Positions 47,454 to 60,354 of a DNA stretch of 64,000 bases are shown in pieces. Source of the stretch: Tanytarsus gracilentus (lineage: Eukaryota > Arthropoda > Insecta > Diptera > Chironomidae); contig JAXRKN010000037.1 of NCBI GenBank assembly GCA_038502055.1, positions 496,001 through 560,000 of the forward strand, read 5' to 3'. The position numbers were made by a program, and so were the translations under genes. The notes under the pieces are model-generated. The model was not told the origin of the DNA. It saw nothing but the letters and a program-made list of their open reading frames with translations, and made no database searches. Each line of letters starts with the position of its first letter. The stretch's first letter is position 1.

Positions 47454-49629
47454 TATCTAATCGCAACCACAATGCAAAACTTTGTGAATCAACAGCATCA
47501 AAAATTGAAATCATCTTTGATGCGCTTCGAGCAAATCCAAAAATTTCAATTCAAAGACTTGAGGCGCTTCTCCTACAAATACCGAAAGTATGAAATAGAA
47601 AATGAAATGAAATCTTAAATTTAAGATATATTTTTTAGCACGAGAATATTCTCAACGCACATGATAGTCTTGGATATAATTTGCTCCAAAAATCTGTCGG
47701 ACTTAATCACATTGAATTAGTAAAATGGATTCTAACAACACGTATTATCGACCTCAATCGATTTCCATGTTCACTGCCGCTGCATGTCGGATCAATGATG
47801 GGCTTTGAGGAATGTGTAGAGCTTTTGCTCAAGCATGGTGCTCGATTGGACACGGAAGCTCGAATGTGCTTTCCTGGAAATCATTCTCACAATTGCGAAG
47901 AAATGGGAAAATATAAAGGTGATCCCGATAATGTTGTTGGCGAAAGGCCATATACTAAACTGCAAAATTGCATTAGCTATGCCATCGATGGTGATCAAGT
48001 AAATGTACTGAATATTTTATCACAGAAACTTGAAGAGCCATGGGTACTGTTCAGAGGGCGAAAACCTCTTTTGCATTTAGCGTGCGAGAAAGGAGCATGG
48101 AAATGTGTTCAGCATTTAGTTACCGCACGTTCGGATGAAATTAATATGATCAAAGATGAATTTTATCCCATCCATCATGCCGTTCTACACGACTTGAAAT
48201 TTCTTGAGCTTTTAATTCAACACGAAGCTTCCACGACTGTGAGAACTTCGACACAGCAAATGACTGTATTACATGTAGTGATTTTAACTGCAAGAAAAAA
48301 TGCCGAAGATACGCTTAATACCCTTAAAATACTTCTCGAGCATGGCTGCAAAGAGCTTATTAATGCACCCGATTATTTAGGAACGACTCCTTTGAATGCC
48401 GTTATCATACGATATGCGCTAGAGGAGGCACGTTATGGCTATGACAAGTGGAGTAAATATGAGGTGTTAAATTTGGTGAGATTTCTCCTGCAAAATGGAG
48501 CTCGTCAATCAATATCGCAACCTGGCAATAGTGCACTCGCTTGCGTCTTTCGTCATATTCGTGATTGGTGAGACTAACTTTTAAAAGCATAAAAGTAGCT
48601 TTTTTAAATATTTTAAATTTTATTAGGGAAGTGTGTTATGAGTTGGTCAACATGCTACTGAAAGAAGAACCAAATGCGGATCCAAACATGGTTGGCCGTG
48701 ATGGCAGTTCCCCATTAATGGTGTGCTTAGTTCCGCTTATCAATAAAGATCCACTTCATAGCTTCACTCACACTATGAAGGTCTTTTACCTCAACTGCAT
48801 TCGTCTACTGCTTCAACATGGAGCAAATCCAAATTGTTCTTATAGATCTAATCTTACACCACTACACATACTAATTTTTACCGTCAGTGAGAATTTTACT
48901 GTCAGCGTTAATTGTGATATTCAGAAGCGAGCAAACTTCGACTTCATCAAGAACATTTTAATTCTTCTTCTGCAACATGGCTTAGATTGTAAGAAGGCCA
49001 TACAGCCTCAACATATTCTTCAATCCATTATTGATATGACTCAAAATGTACGGCGATGTACTGACGTTAACTGTATTTATGAATTGACGCTTTTAATTCT
49101 GCAATATGGTGGAAACTGCAATGTTATTCTAAATAGTAAGCAACCGACAACATCAATAGCCTCTGGAAGTGCTGCAATCATCATGAATGATATCGATACA
49201 GGTTGCAGCTCGAGACATCAATTGCAAGTTGCACAAAATGGAAGTGAGAACATGAGAAGCTCATTTAGAAGCAATGGAAGGAACTATATCCTTTTCTACT
49301 TCATAACGTTAATCATGCGCAAAGAATTTATTCTAACTGATCCCGACAAAAATTATCTCAAAATTATAAATCTCTTTTATGCGACAATGCAGCATGAAGT
49401 TCTTTACACCTGTCTCAAAAGTCTTCATAATCTCTTTATTCTTCAAGTCCCCTCGAAAACAACCGAATATCTAATAAACTACATAAGTAATTTAAATCGA
49501 AAACCGCGCAGCTTAAAAGAGTTATGTCGCGTGACAATTTATGAGAAACTCGATAATAAACTCGCACAAAATATTAGCCGTTTAAATTTGCCGCTTCAAA
49601 TGAAGGAATATGTTCTAAATTTTGAGTAA
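47423..49629 (+). CDS. Ankyrin-repeat protein with C-terminal SOCS box (ASB-like, 698 aa)
   Basis: ASB proteins are substrate receptors of Cullin5/ElonginBC ubiquitin ligases: ankyrin repeats choose the substrate and the SOCS box binds Elongin BC. Exons: 47423-47587, 47639-48567, 48627-49629, phases consistent. It starts MGNSFFRSG. Ankyrin-type units include LGYNLLQKSVGLNHIELVKW, SLPLHVGSMMGFEECVELLL, LLHLACEKGAWKCVQHLV, YPIHHAVLHDLKFLELLIQ, MTVLHVV, SSPLMVCLV and LTPLHILIF, covering about residues 60-500. Residues ~660-698 resemble a SOCS box: SLKELCRVTIYEKL, then LNLPLQMKEYVLNFE. The spacing between repeats is irregular, with long inserts (LDTEARMCFPGNHSHNCEE). The substrate is unknown. The ATG at 47423 has an overlapping upstream ORF. 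The SOCS assignment is by pattern only. Confidence 0.82.
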
Positions 49630-49790
49630 ACCCACCATCCAATATTAATTAATTTATTTAATTGTTGATGTTAAGTTACCTATTTCACATAAATAATTCA
49701 TGTGAGAACCATCTAAAAAATATTCTTATGTATGTAAAATTAATGAAAATTGATGAAACTTTATCCAAAAAAAATGTGTTGAAATGTGAG

Positions 49791-49796
49791 AATAAA
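49791..49796 (+). terminator. Poly(A) signal of the ankyrin/SOCS gene
   Basis: AATAAA about 160 bases after the stop codon at 49627-49629. Confidence 0.5.
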
Positions 49797-50503
49797 ATTA
49801 TCGAAATTGTTTGAATGAAATAAAGTAAAACTTATTTAAAAAACAAAATATTAATTGTTAATTATCCTGTAGCTATTACAAATTGGAACTCAATTAATGC
49901 AAATTTCTTCCTGTGGCTTTGATTTATTTTTTTGCGCAGAGATTTCGTTTCGCTCGAGTAATAAGAAGAGAATTATTCTAACTAGCATAAAAATCTGGTG
50001 AACGGATTAATTTTTTTCAAGGCACTTAATATATCAAATTAATAATTAGAATATATTGTGATCTAGAATTAATTTTTAAAAATATTATTTTTTCTCTAAA
50101 ACCCTAAATTTTTTTACATTGTATTTTTACAACAATAATTGCTAAGTTTGTCACTAATTAGTAAGAAGACTATAAGTTTAAATGAAATTCAAATTAATTC
50201 AACAGTCAATTAACGCCATTCTGATTGATTTTATGACATGTTAGAATTTTTTTATATTTAAATTTGATCACACACTCTCGATTTCATTGACGAACTCTCA
50301 AAAGAGAGTGCAAAAACTGCATGAATGTATGTATTCTCAAAAACCCAAGTAAAATTATTTTAATCACTAACATAATCTCTTGATCGTTTGCTCGCACCTT
50401 TTTGAACTGCTCTGAGCATTATTTTATGAGAGTGAGAGAGATACTGGTTGTTTAACAAACTGAAACTGACCACAAGTGTTTAACATGAAGAGAAATATCT
50501 TTG
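49797..50503. other. Intergenic interval before the SLC22 promoter
   Basis: About 700 bases of AT-rich sequence with no ORF or repeat of note. A GAGAGTGAGAGAGA stretch near 50430-50442 could be a GAGA-type element for the promoter that follows. Confidence 0.45.
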
Positions 50504-50569
50504 TATAAAAAGAAAATTTGTGGTGAGTGAGAACTCAGTTCAACTTTAAGTCTTCGTCTGTTAAGTCGT
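50504..50569 (+). promoter_or_regulatory. TATA + initiator + DPE core promoter of the SLC22 gene
   Basis: TATAAAA (50504-50510) is followed by the insect initiator TCAGT (50535-50539, A+1 at 50537) at the canonical distance of 33 bases. AGTCGT at +28 to +33 (50564-50569) fits the DPE consensus RGWYVT exactly. The predicted leader runs about 300 bases to ATG 50838. Confidence 0.65.
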
Positions 50570-50837
50570 TTCGAGAATACAGAGCGCTGCGTTTTGTGTC
50601 TCTTCAAATGAGTTTTAGTATTTTTTTATTATAGATCATTATAAAGCTGTTTTTAAGCTAACAGAAGAGCATTCGCGCGAGTCGTGTTCTACATTTATCA
50701 CTCACTAAGATATTATGTGCAATATAGCAAGATTTTATTTATAGTGAAATAAAAAATAATTTAAAAAAGTGGAGAATAAAATTTCTCTTTAAATTCATTA
50801 AAAGTTGAAACAAGTGAAAAAAATAAAATAAAATAAA

Positions 50838-53800
50838 ATGACGCCGAAACTTGAGGATACACAAAGTTATAATTTACCACAAAATGCTTACGTTAACAAA
50901 GGTTATCTAAATAATGAAAAACCACCTGTCCTGGAGCTCACTAGTGATACAAAGTGCCAACAACAATCGGCTGGTAACCGACCCATAATAGATTTCGATG
51001 ACCTCCTGCCTCATGTTGGCGATTTTGGCAAATATCAGAAAATTCTATTCCTCCTCATGATACCCTTCGCTTTTTTTGTGGCATTCGTTTACTTTTCACA
51101 AATATTTTTAACCCTCGTTCCCGACGAACATTGGTGCTTCGTGCCTGAATTACAACACTTAAAAGTTGAGCAAAGGTAAAATTTATTTTGAATTTATAAT
51201 TTGAATTTTTTTACAACGTGTTGAATGAGCTTGTGGTGATCAAAAATAAAAGTTCTTAGTTGCCATTGGTGTGATATTTTTTTTATAATCATCTTCTTAA
51301 ACGAGTTTATTCCACTTGCTACTTGTAGAATGTGTTCAACATCTTCAAATGTATTAATTATAGTGAAGTACTCTATTTTATGCTTCATCACAAAATGTGT
51401 GTATTTAAATTACTTAAAGTAAGCGAATTAAATTCACTTAAGTGTTTGAGGAAAAAAATAAACCATTGAACATTATCCAATAATTAAATTTTACAAGTCA
51501 TTAGCTACCAACACAATTATGGAGCTTTTACAAACGCGCGTTTAATGGAAAATCTAAAGAAACTCATTCTGTCAGTTCTATTCAAAATATATACGTACAA
51601 TTTGTGTATTACATCCGTTAATTACAGAATAGCACGGTGCTAATCTTAATACAGTGAGCTAAATTTTTAATGCCGTCCTTCAAAAATGTTCTTAATTTAG
51701 AAAATATTTCAGTTGTATATTTTATAAAAATCAATTAGATTTAAAATTGACTTAAAAAAACTGAAAAATTATCGTTGTTCAAAAACATTACTTTTTATTT
51801 TCTCTTAATTTAAGCAGAATATTTTATATTTTAAAAATATTCTCTCGTGTGTCGTCATCAAAGTGTGTGTTGGAGTTTACAAAAAACAAGTTTCAATTTC
51901 AAACTAATAAGAAGAGAAAATCCTCGATCGTGTTGCATTTTATATGAGTCATACGGAAAAAATCACGTTGTGATGTTGAAATAGAAATTTTTATGCGAAA
52001 AAAAATGTTTACGAAGTGGACAGAGTCATTTAACGCTACGCATTTGAACTTGTGAATTAATTGATATATTTTCAAACGATGAGATGTAGTCGTTGAATTT
52101 TTTCCCTTCTCTCTAAGATAAAAAAACTCTTTAAAAACAAATAAAAAATTTAAATAATTTTTTGATACACGTTTCATTAGCTGCAGGCGGATTAATATTT
52201 TTTGACTAGATAAAATCGCAATTTATCGGATTTTCATGCCATTTGCTTCCTTTAGACGGCTTAATAGAATTACTAAGCATGAAATCGCATCTGATACAGT
52301 TAAACCACCGCTTGTGTTTAGGATTTTTTTAATTGTGACTTTTGACAAGATTTTACTTATCAGTACATTTATCGCACTATAACTTGACCCAAAAAAAATG
52401 TTCGCTGCGCCTCAAATCTTGATGCATTTTAAAATGTTTGTCTGTGTGTTTATATTTTGGCATGTATATGTTTTACGTTTTCAAGGCGGTTAATTACATT
52501 AAATTGAACTTGAAAAAAAACACACATTAAATATGTCTGCAAAATGCATATAATGGTCTCGTTTCTGTAGATGTGTGTAGATATTGAAGATAATTTTTTT
52601 CTTCAGCATAGACAAGATAAATTATGAGTCACTCGTAAGCGTTGTATGTTATTAAACCATTAATAAAGGTAGTAATTTTGACGACTTAATATTTAGCATT
52701 CATTTGGAAACTAATCAATCTCAATTAACATCCTAACTGCTTACTTTACTTCAACTCAAGCGTACATACAGAAACAAAAAAGTGTTAAATTAGTGAAAGT
52801 AATCTTCTCATGTGGTTGAGATTGCCAATTTCACAATGTGAGTTTGCGTTTTTAATTTTAATAAATCCAATCAAAAGCTGCATGAATAAATCATTAAGTT
52901 AGAATTAAAGTCATGATTATTTAAAGCCAACATGCGGTGACATGTGACCTTTTTTGCAGTAAAAAAATGTTCAATAAAAAATTATTTTATTCATGGGTGG
53001 GATTTTTGCACGGTTTTTTTATTTTTTTTTATAAACCATAAATTTTCAAGATAAAACATTTTTAATTTTTTATCTTACAAAATTTTTTAGATATAATGCC
53101 ACGAAGTTGGTAAAAAAATGCAAAATATTTTCAGGCTCAACCTCTCAGACCGTGTCTTTTACCGTTTTGTATAAAGAATTTTGCAGAGAAATAATTTCCG
53201 CATTACGCAAATTTAATACGCCAATCATTGCTGTGTGTCTGATTGACAACAGTCCATTCACATGTGTGTATTTTGTAGACAAGAATGAAGTGCATTTTTA
53301 ACGCAAAATCTTAATGCATGTTGAACTTGAAAATGAGTGACATATATGAGTTAAACGAAATGCTTGATTTATGACGTAAATTTTATTAACATTTGTGAAT
53401 AAAAAAATCTCTAGACCGAAATTAACCTTCGCCAGTTCATGACGTAAATTTCTTTGAGCACATTTTTCATTAATAATTTTTTACTCAAACCCGTTAAAGC
53501 GTGATTTTAAGTTCAAGTCATTCAGATGATCTCAAAAAAAATTTTAAAGTTCAGTTTCATTATTTTCATATTTTATTTCGCTCATTGCAGACAGCAACTT
53601 GCCATACCATTGCAAGCAGATGGCAGCTTTAGTAAATGCACAATGTATGCAGTTAACTTCACAGAAGTTCTTCTTCGAGGAGGTGCAAGTGCTGCCGACA
53701 AAGAAAAATGGCCCATTCAAGCGTGCAACAGAGGATGGGAATACAATTTTACCGAGATTCCTTACAGCACGGTAGCGACTGAAAACGATTGGGTCTGCGA

Positions 53801-56800
53801 AAATTCATTCCTTCCAACATTATCGCAGTCGATCTTTTTCGTTGGAGCAATTGTTGGTGGACTCTTGTTCGGGTAAGCATGTCTTTTAATTTATTTTCTT
53901 AATTGGATGTCACAATGATGTTCATCTCATTAGATGGATTGCTGATCATTATGGAAGAATTCCTGCTTTAGCTGGCTGCAATTTAATTGGTTTTGTTGCT
54001 GGAGTTAGCACAGCGTTCGTTGGAAATTTCTGGCAGTTTAGTCTCTGTCGCTTTTTCGTCGGCTTCGCATTTGACAATTGCTTTACGATGATGTACATTC
54101 TAGGTAATAAATTTGAGTGAATATAATTTGCCATGCTCACAATTTTTAATGCTTTAAATAATAATTTATGCATTCGAGCAAAGTTAACGTCTTTAAAATC
54201 TAATTTTTTTTAGAAAATTTAATCAATTCATAGAAAAATTAAGTCACATACAAAAATTCTCCCACAGTTTGCGAATTCAAAGTAGGAAACGGTATTTCAA
54301 TCGCGTCACCCATGACTCACGATCATGATTGACCGATAGTCTGTCAGTCATAGAGGAATTCCCTTTTAAATTCGAATTGAACCATGTTGTCGGCAAAAGT
54401 TTTTAAAGCAATTCTGATGAATTAAATTCGCATGAAAATAGCCTTGATACACACCACGAGGCATACATATGAGTTGATCACACACGCTTGTGGATTTAAT
54501 TTTTTATGACTGCTGAATGTTTTTTTAACTGTTGAGCGATGAACAATACCGATGAAGTGCGTTGATGCACGTTCTCAACCACCACAAAAAAAACGTTTAC
54601 TATAAAACGGGTGATCTAGTCTATTTAAGGAAATGATTTGGTTTTGACCACTGAAATGATCTGGCCACTGAATGCCAATAATTAAATAATTTTAATAAAT
54701 TTTTAATCGTTCAGTTTTCACTAAATACAAAACTAATGCACGACAATTTTCAAAAAACCTCTCTCAGTGTCATCAAATTACTTAACATTTCGGTTTATGT
54801 CACTGTGTCGATATATAGGAAGTGCATATAGTAAAAACCACTTTCGTCATCGTTTTGGTTTAAAATTACTTTGACACTGAAATCATATAACTTCAAATGC
54901 ACTTGCTACGCTGTCGGCTCAATCAGCTGATCTTGAAAAAAACTATATGTACAATAATACTAGAAATGGCATTGGATGCTTCAATTTTTTTTCTATATGG
55001 ACATCTGATCGAAATCATGTAAAGAAAGACAGCAAAATATTTTTTATAAAAAAGTGCAAAAAATGATTGTTTTAAACTATTGTTAGAGCATAATACAATG
55101 TTAAGATTTATAACTTTTTTGTTGATCAATCGAGAATAATTGGCAGCGGCTAATGTCTCAACGACACAATTTGTATGTCAAGATCAACTTTTGGCTTATT
55201 TTCAAACGTATTTATGATGAATCTAAATTTTCAATTAAAATCATCATCGCTGTCATAGGAGGAAATGCATGTCGAGCATGTCGAATGCATTATTAAATAT
55301 ATCAATGAATTTAGAATTTATTTACATGATTTAAGCGTGTTACAATTTCACAGTTGTCTATTATGAAAAGCTTATAGCACCTGCGTGTATATAAAGCGGA
55401 ATCTGATATAGTTTAATGTGTCACACGTGATTCATTTCATTAAGTCTCACACATAAATAGATCATTGAAGGCGGCTAATTAGTTTTGAAGTTACTATAAA
55501 CGAAAATGATCTGACAGTATTTTTATAAAGTTTTCATGTTTGTTGATGAAATTTTACGATGCTTCAATGATAAAGTTAATTAATTAAAAAACTGTTTACT
55601 TCCTTTCTAAATGTTTTTTAATGCGTTCTTATAAAACCTGATTTTATTTAAATTTTTTTGTTAAAAACGCTAAAGAATAGAACAGATTGATATTTTTTAA
55701 CTCAAAAGATTTTGTCAATAGAATGTGTCATTGGCGACCGTTTGAAAAATTTTAAACAATCAACAAATATTTCATGGTTAGCTAATTTATTTCTCCTACA
55801 GTTAGAAAATGAAAGTATAAATTATTGACGAGGATTTGCATCTATTTAATCACATCTGTACAACCTTCAAGTGATAAATATTCAAACTTATAAATTTGTT
55901 CATGACACCTGGATGAAGTGCATTTTTTAATAGATTATAATTCAATGTGATAACATGGCAAAATAGGTGATTTAAAAAAAGGATAATTTAGTTTTAACTA
56001 CGTGCAATTTTTTTTGCCTAATTTAAGGTTAAAAAATCGAGTTTTTTGATTTACTGTAATTAAGTAAGTGCTTGAAATTTTGACATTACATTTAAATGAA
56101 CAAAGCATGGCAAATTAAAAAAAATATCGTGAAATCAATTAAGTCAAATAATCTCGTTTGAGTTCACGATGCTCCTTCAAATATTTTACTCTTAATAATT
56201 AACCCTTAAATATTTTTTTTTATTTAATGTTTAGTCCTGGAATATACAGGTCAAAAGTGGCGAACATTTGTAGCGAACATGTCAATTGCCATATTCTTTA
56301 CCATCGCCTCATGTAGCCTGCCATGGATCGCATATTATATCGCTGATTGGAAAATGTTCGCTATTGTGACTTCTGCACCGCTGTTGCTAGCCGTATTTAC
56401 ACCATTTGTAGTTCCTGAATCCGCAAGGTAGATCAATTATTTTTGTGCTCTCATAATAAAATATTTACATATCGAATGCGAAATTCACTAGGTGGCTCGT
56501 TTCACAAGGTCGCATAACCAAAGCTATAAAAATTCTGAAAAAGTTCGAAAAAGTCAATGGACGTAATGTATCGCCGCAGATTTATAAGGATTTTAGTGAC
56601 AGCTGTGCCCGCATGCAAGAGGAAGAAGAAGCAAACGCCAACTATTCAATTCTTGATCTCTTTAAGACACCACGCTTGAGACGAATAACGATTTTATTAA
56701 TTGTCATTTGGATGTCAATCAGTTTAGTTTTTGATGGCCATGTGAGGAATGTTGGTTCACTCGGACTTGATTTTTTCATTACATTCACAATTGCTTGTGC

Positions 56801-57559
56801 AACTGAATTTCCAGCTGATACCGTGCTGACACTCACATTAGGTGAGATTTATTGATTTGATTGTTAATTTGCATAATAAAATTATTTTTTATGCAGATCG
56901 ATGGGGCAGAAGATGGTTAGCATTCGGAACGATGGTTATGAGTGGAGTGTTTAGTCTTTTAGCTACGTGCGTTCCTGTTGGTGGAACTTCGGCAGCATTT
57001 GCAATTATCGGCAGATTCAGCGTCAACATTTCATACAACATTGGTCTTCAATATTGCGCGGAAATTCTTCCAACAGTAAGTATTTTAGCCTTAAAAAAAT
57101 TATTAACCTTAATAATTATATTAAAATCTCAATTAGGTTGTTAGAGCGCAAGGAGTTGCATTTATTCACATCATGGGTTACGTAGCGAGTATCATCGCAC
57201 CGTTCGTAGTTTATCTTTCCCAAATTTCTCCTCAACTGCCACTGATAGTTCTTGGAGTTATCGGAATTTTCGGTGGTTTCCTATCGTTATTCTTACCCGA
57301 GACATTAAATCACGAGCTACCACAGACGCTCGCAGATGGAGAAGAATTTGGCCGAGGTCAAAGCATGTTTGATTTCCCATGCTGTGCGAAGAAAATTGAT
57401 GACGATGAAGTGGACAAAGAATGTGGAAAATTCCAGAGATCACATTCAATAGGACAAGCATCTCTAAGAGCATCTACACGTGGAGAATACAGTTCAAGCA
57501 TGCTTACGAGATCTATTCGTTCTAGATCTTCATTCAAATCGATCAACACAAAACTTTAA
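50838..57559 (+). CDS. SLC22 organic cation/anion transporter, major facilitator superfamily (644 aa)
   Basis: Exons: 50838-51175, 53591-53872, 53934-54103, 56235-56427, 56492-56841, 56897-57075, 57137-57559; 645 codons in phase. Start MTPKLEDTQSY. TM1 is at residues ~74-95, then a large Cys-rich extracellular loop with two NFT glycosylation sites, the SLC22 topology. MFS/SLC22 signatures: GWIADHYGRIPAL (207-219), PESARWLVSQGR (324-335), DRWGRRWLAFG (445-455) and LFLPETLNHELPQT. The cytoplasmic C-terminus has a CC pair and a Ser/Arg-rich tail (RSHSIGQASLRAS) with likely kinase sites. Insect members move carnitine, carcinine and other organic ions across plasma membranes; the substrate cannot be read from sequence. 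The introns of 2.4 and 2.1 kb contain no recognisable gene. It has a strong TATA/Inr/DPE promoter. Confidence 0.93.
51176..53590 (+). other. Large intron (2.4 kb) of the SLC22 gene
   Basis: Bounded by AAAG|GTAAAA and TCATTGCAG|ACAGC. It is AT-rich, with only short spurious ORFs on either strand. Confidence 0.65.
54104..56234 (+). other. Large intron (2.1 kb) of the SLC22 gene
   Basis: Bounded by CTAG|GTAATA and AATGTTTAG|TCCTGG. No gene, repeat or RNA was recognised inside. Confidence 0.65.
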
Positions 57560-57623
57560 GATTAAAAAAGACTGCTCTACGAAAAAGACGAATTTTAAAT
57601 GAATCTCAAAGTTGCCTAGAATC

Positions 57624-57629
57624 AATAAA
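57624..57629 (+). terminator. Poly(A) signal of the SLC22 gene
   Basis: AATAAA 65 bases after the stop codon at 57557-57559. A second copy lies near 57898, so two 3' ends are possible. Confidence 0.5.
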
Positions 57630-58800
57630 TAATTTATTTATTTATCTGCGAAAATATTTGCACTACAATTGAAAATAATTGCTCAAGTTTATTTAAAAAA
57701 ATTGTCAAAAATTTGTTTAATTTAAAAACGTACGAATTTAAAAGGAAAGCAAAAAGATGGTATTAAAATAATATGAAAGAGATTCAATGAAAAAATGGTT
57801 TAAATATTAGGAGAAATTGTGTTCCAAATGTACATAACTTGCCTTTTATATAATTTTTCATTTTTTACGAAATATATTTAAGAAATTAAGTTAAAGAGAA
57901 TAAAAGAACAATTTTTTTATAAATTTCTATATATTTTGACCTCTCTCAAAGTTATTCCATCATGACTGATGAGCTTTTATTGCGATAAACCCGTTTATGA
58001 GCTTTTAATCTCCTCCGATATTATGCATTTAAACTCTATGTCGCATTTACTGGTTTGTGTTTTCGAAGAAATCTTATCTCTTGTCACAAAATCACGTTTC
58101 AATGCTCTATTTGCTCAATAATAGCATGTTGCTACTACAATCAATGATACTGTTTATGACGAACAACCAATGATTTTCCCTCAAGGGTATTACCCCACAC
58201 ACCACAAAAAAAAGATAACTCAAATTAACGTCAAAGGAAAATTTGCTCGACTTAGAATATTTTCGTAATGCATATTAATAATAATGACTGTCATAAAATT
58301 TGCATTACTTTAAGGTTTTTAATTTTTTCCACATTTACAATTAAAACACCTGTTGAAACATTTCCTTTGTCGTGTAAAAATTTTTTTACAGAGAAAAAAG
58401 TTTGACACACAAAACATGAGAAGCCAATAAAAGCTTTTGTCAATAAATCAATTAAAATTACGCCTTTAGAAGAAAAAATATTGAGATGTTGAAAAATAAT
58501 TATTTATGCAGACGGACAAATCCCATAAGTGCACTAAAGTGCAAGATAGAAAAATATTTCAAACTCAAGAAATAAAAATGCTAATTTTTTTCGAACTTTT
58601 GCATCGTTGTTGCTATCCTTATGCTACTTATTTATACACTCTACACCCACAGCACTTTTTACACTCTCTTTCTCGTTTTTTAACTTTTTTCTCTATACGA
58701 GAGTACCATACGTAAGCAATGAGCGAAAGTTTGTCTTGATATATGCTGCTAACGTCAATACTACAAAAATACCAAATCGCATTTGATGTTTTTTTCTCTC
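57630..58800. other. Intergenic DNA between the SLC22 and glutaminyl cyclase genes
   Basis: About 1.2 kb of AT-rich sequence with short ORFs only (a 69-codon ORF at 58506-58715 has no signature). Nothing else was recognised. Confidence 0.5.
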
Positions 58801-58811
58801 TCTCGCTCAGT
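58801..58811 (+). promoter_or_regulatory. Possible initiator of the glutaminyl cyclase gene
   Basis: TCTCTCTCTCGCTCAGTTC combines a GAGA-type tract with an insect initiator TCAGT (58807-58811). A donor GTGAGTG at 58829 and an acceptor TTTTTTTTGTCAG at 58853 could make a small leader intron before ATG 58963. No TATA or clear DPE. Confidence 0.3.
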
Positions 58812-58962
58812 TCTTGTCAAGCCATTGGTGAGTGTGGGTTAATTTTTTTTGTCAGATTTTATTTTGTTTGTGAACTTTTCTATAAGAACTTATTTAAAAA
58901 AATTGCAAGTGAATATTTAAAAATTAAACGGAACTTTACGGTAGAAAAAAATTACGGAGGAA

Positions 58963-60306
58963 ATGAAGCAGCTTTCAATAACCTTGGCACTACTTTGTCT
59001 GTGGTGCCTTTGCTTTGAGCGGGTAATGAACATATGAGTGCGTAAAATCAAGAGATGGAAACCTTTTGCATTCAATTTATTTTTATAACAATAATTAAAC
59101 TCAAAACTTATTAAGATTTTAAAAGAAAGTGACCAACCCTTGAAGACACGCGCTGTTAAATTTTGTGAGATTTTTTCATAATTTAATTTTTATCTCAAAC
59201 ATTGACTCACTCTGTTCGTGCTGTGGTACTAGTCAGTAGCTGCGGTTAATTATCAAGATGCTCTCAAAATATCCCAAAATGATGATCAAATCCATTTTCA
59301 AAATGCACTCAACAAAATTTTGATTCCTCGAGTTGTGGGAAGCGATGGATGGAAAAATGTTCAGAATTTTATTATTGGCGAACTAGAATCAATGGGCATG
59401 ACCGTTGAACTTGATTCTTTCCACGATAACACGCCAATATTTGGGAAACTGAATTTTGTGAACATTATTGGTAAAATTAACCCAAATGCAGATCGATTTC
59501 TTACACTTTCCGCTCACTATGATTCGAAATATTTTCCGGGACGTAATTTTGTAGGGTAGGTAAAATTAATAGTATAATCAATTTATGTTTATTAAATTTC
59601 ATTAAAATTTTGTAGAGCGACAGATAGTGCAGTGCCATGTGCGTTAATGTTAAATCTCGTAAAAACGAATCTAGCGCTAATTGAAAAGGTGTTAAGTGGA
59701 AAGAATTTAGGGCTTATGCTGATTTTTTTCGATGGTGAAGAAGCCTTTCTAGAGTGGAATGACTATGACTCAATTTATGGGTCGAGACATCTTGCTAGCA
59801 AGTGGGAAAATACGCAGTACAAGAATGAACGAGAAATTGACAGAATTGTAAGATAAGATTTTTTGTGAAAATCAATTTCCTCTAATTAATTATTTTAGAA
59901 CGTTTTAGTGTTACTAGATCTCATTGGAAGCGGAAATGCTCGATTTGTTTGCTCTTTTCGTAACACATGTCCACTAAACAAAAGATTAAGACAAATAGAA
60001 AATACACTTAGTCAAGCGTCTTCGCTCAAGAGAATTCCAGGAGCACCAGCAAATATCTTTATGAACAGCTATAGAAGCAGTGGTGTGGCTGATGATCACG
60101 TTCCATTTGAAAAAAGAGGAATTTCGATTCTCCATTTAATTCCGACACAATTTCCATCAACATGGCACACCGACAGAGATAACAGCGAAAATATAAATTT
60201 TGATGCGGTTTTAAATTTCAACAAAGTCATGCGAGTATTCATCATCGACTATCTTACGACTTGTGCTGATCAACCAAAAGCGTCGTCATGTTCATTTAGG
60301 AGATAA
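58963..60306 (+). CDS. QC: Secreted glutaminyl-peptide cyclotransferase (glutaminyl cyclase, 340 aa)
   Basis: This zinc enzyme converts N-terminal Gln (or Glu) of peptides to pyroglutamate in the secretory pathway, protecting neuropeptides and hormones. Exons: 58963-59022, 59233-59555, 59616-59847, 59899-60306, 341 codons in phase. Exon 1 is exactly a signal peptide (MKQLSITLALLCLWCLCFER). Conserved active-site features: SAHYDSK (H115), ATDSAVP (zinc ligand D131), FDGEEAF (catalytic E169, zinc ligand E170), LLDLIG (D212), SGVADDHVPF (D270/271) and FPSTWHTDRDN (zinc ligand H295). Two Cys at CSFRNTC may form a disulphide. All catalytic residues are present and the length equals the family norm, so it should be active. 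It converges on RRS1; the stop codons are 48 bases apart. Confidence 0.94.
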
Positions 60307-60323
60307 AATTTTTCATTTAATGT

Positions 60324-60329
60324 TTTATT
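60324..60329 (-). terminator. Poly(A) signal of RRS1
   Basis: TTTATT on plus reads AATAAA on minus, 26 bases past the RRS1 stop. Cleavage would fall near the stop codon of the convergent cyclase gene. Confidence 0.55.
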
Positions 60330-60354
60330 TCAAAGCTTAGCTGTTAATACAATT

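Noticed and set aside
53526..53590. Hydrophobic start MISKKILKFSFIIFIF as an alternative N-terminus of the SLC22 protein
   Set aside because: It is intron sequence read before the TCATTGCAG acceptor; the first exon at 50838 supplies TM1 and the phase fits.
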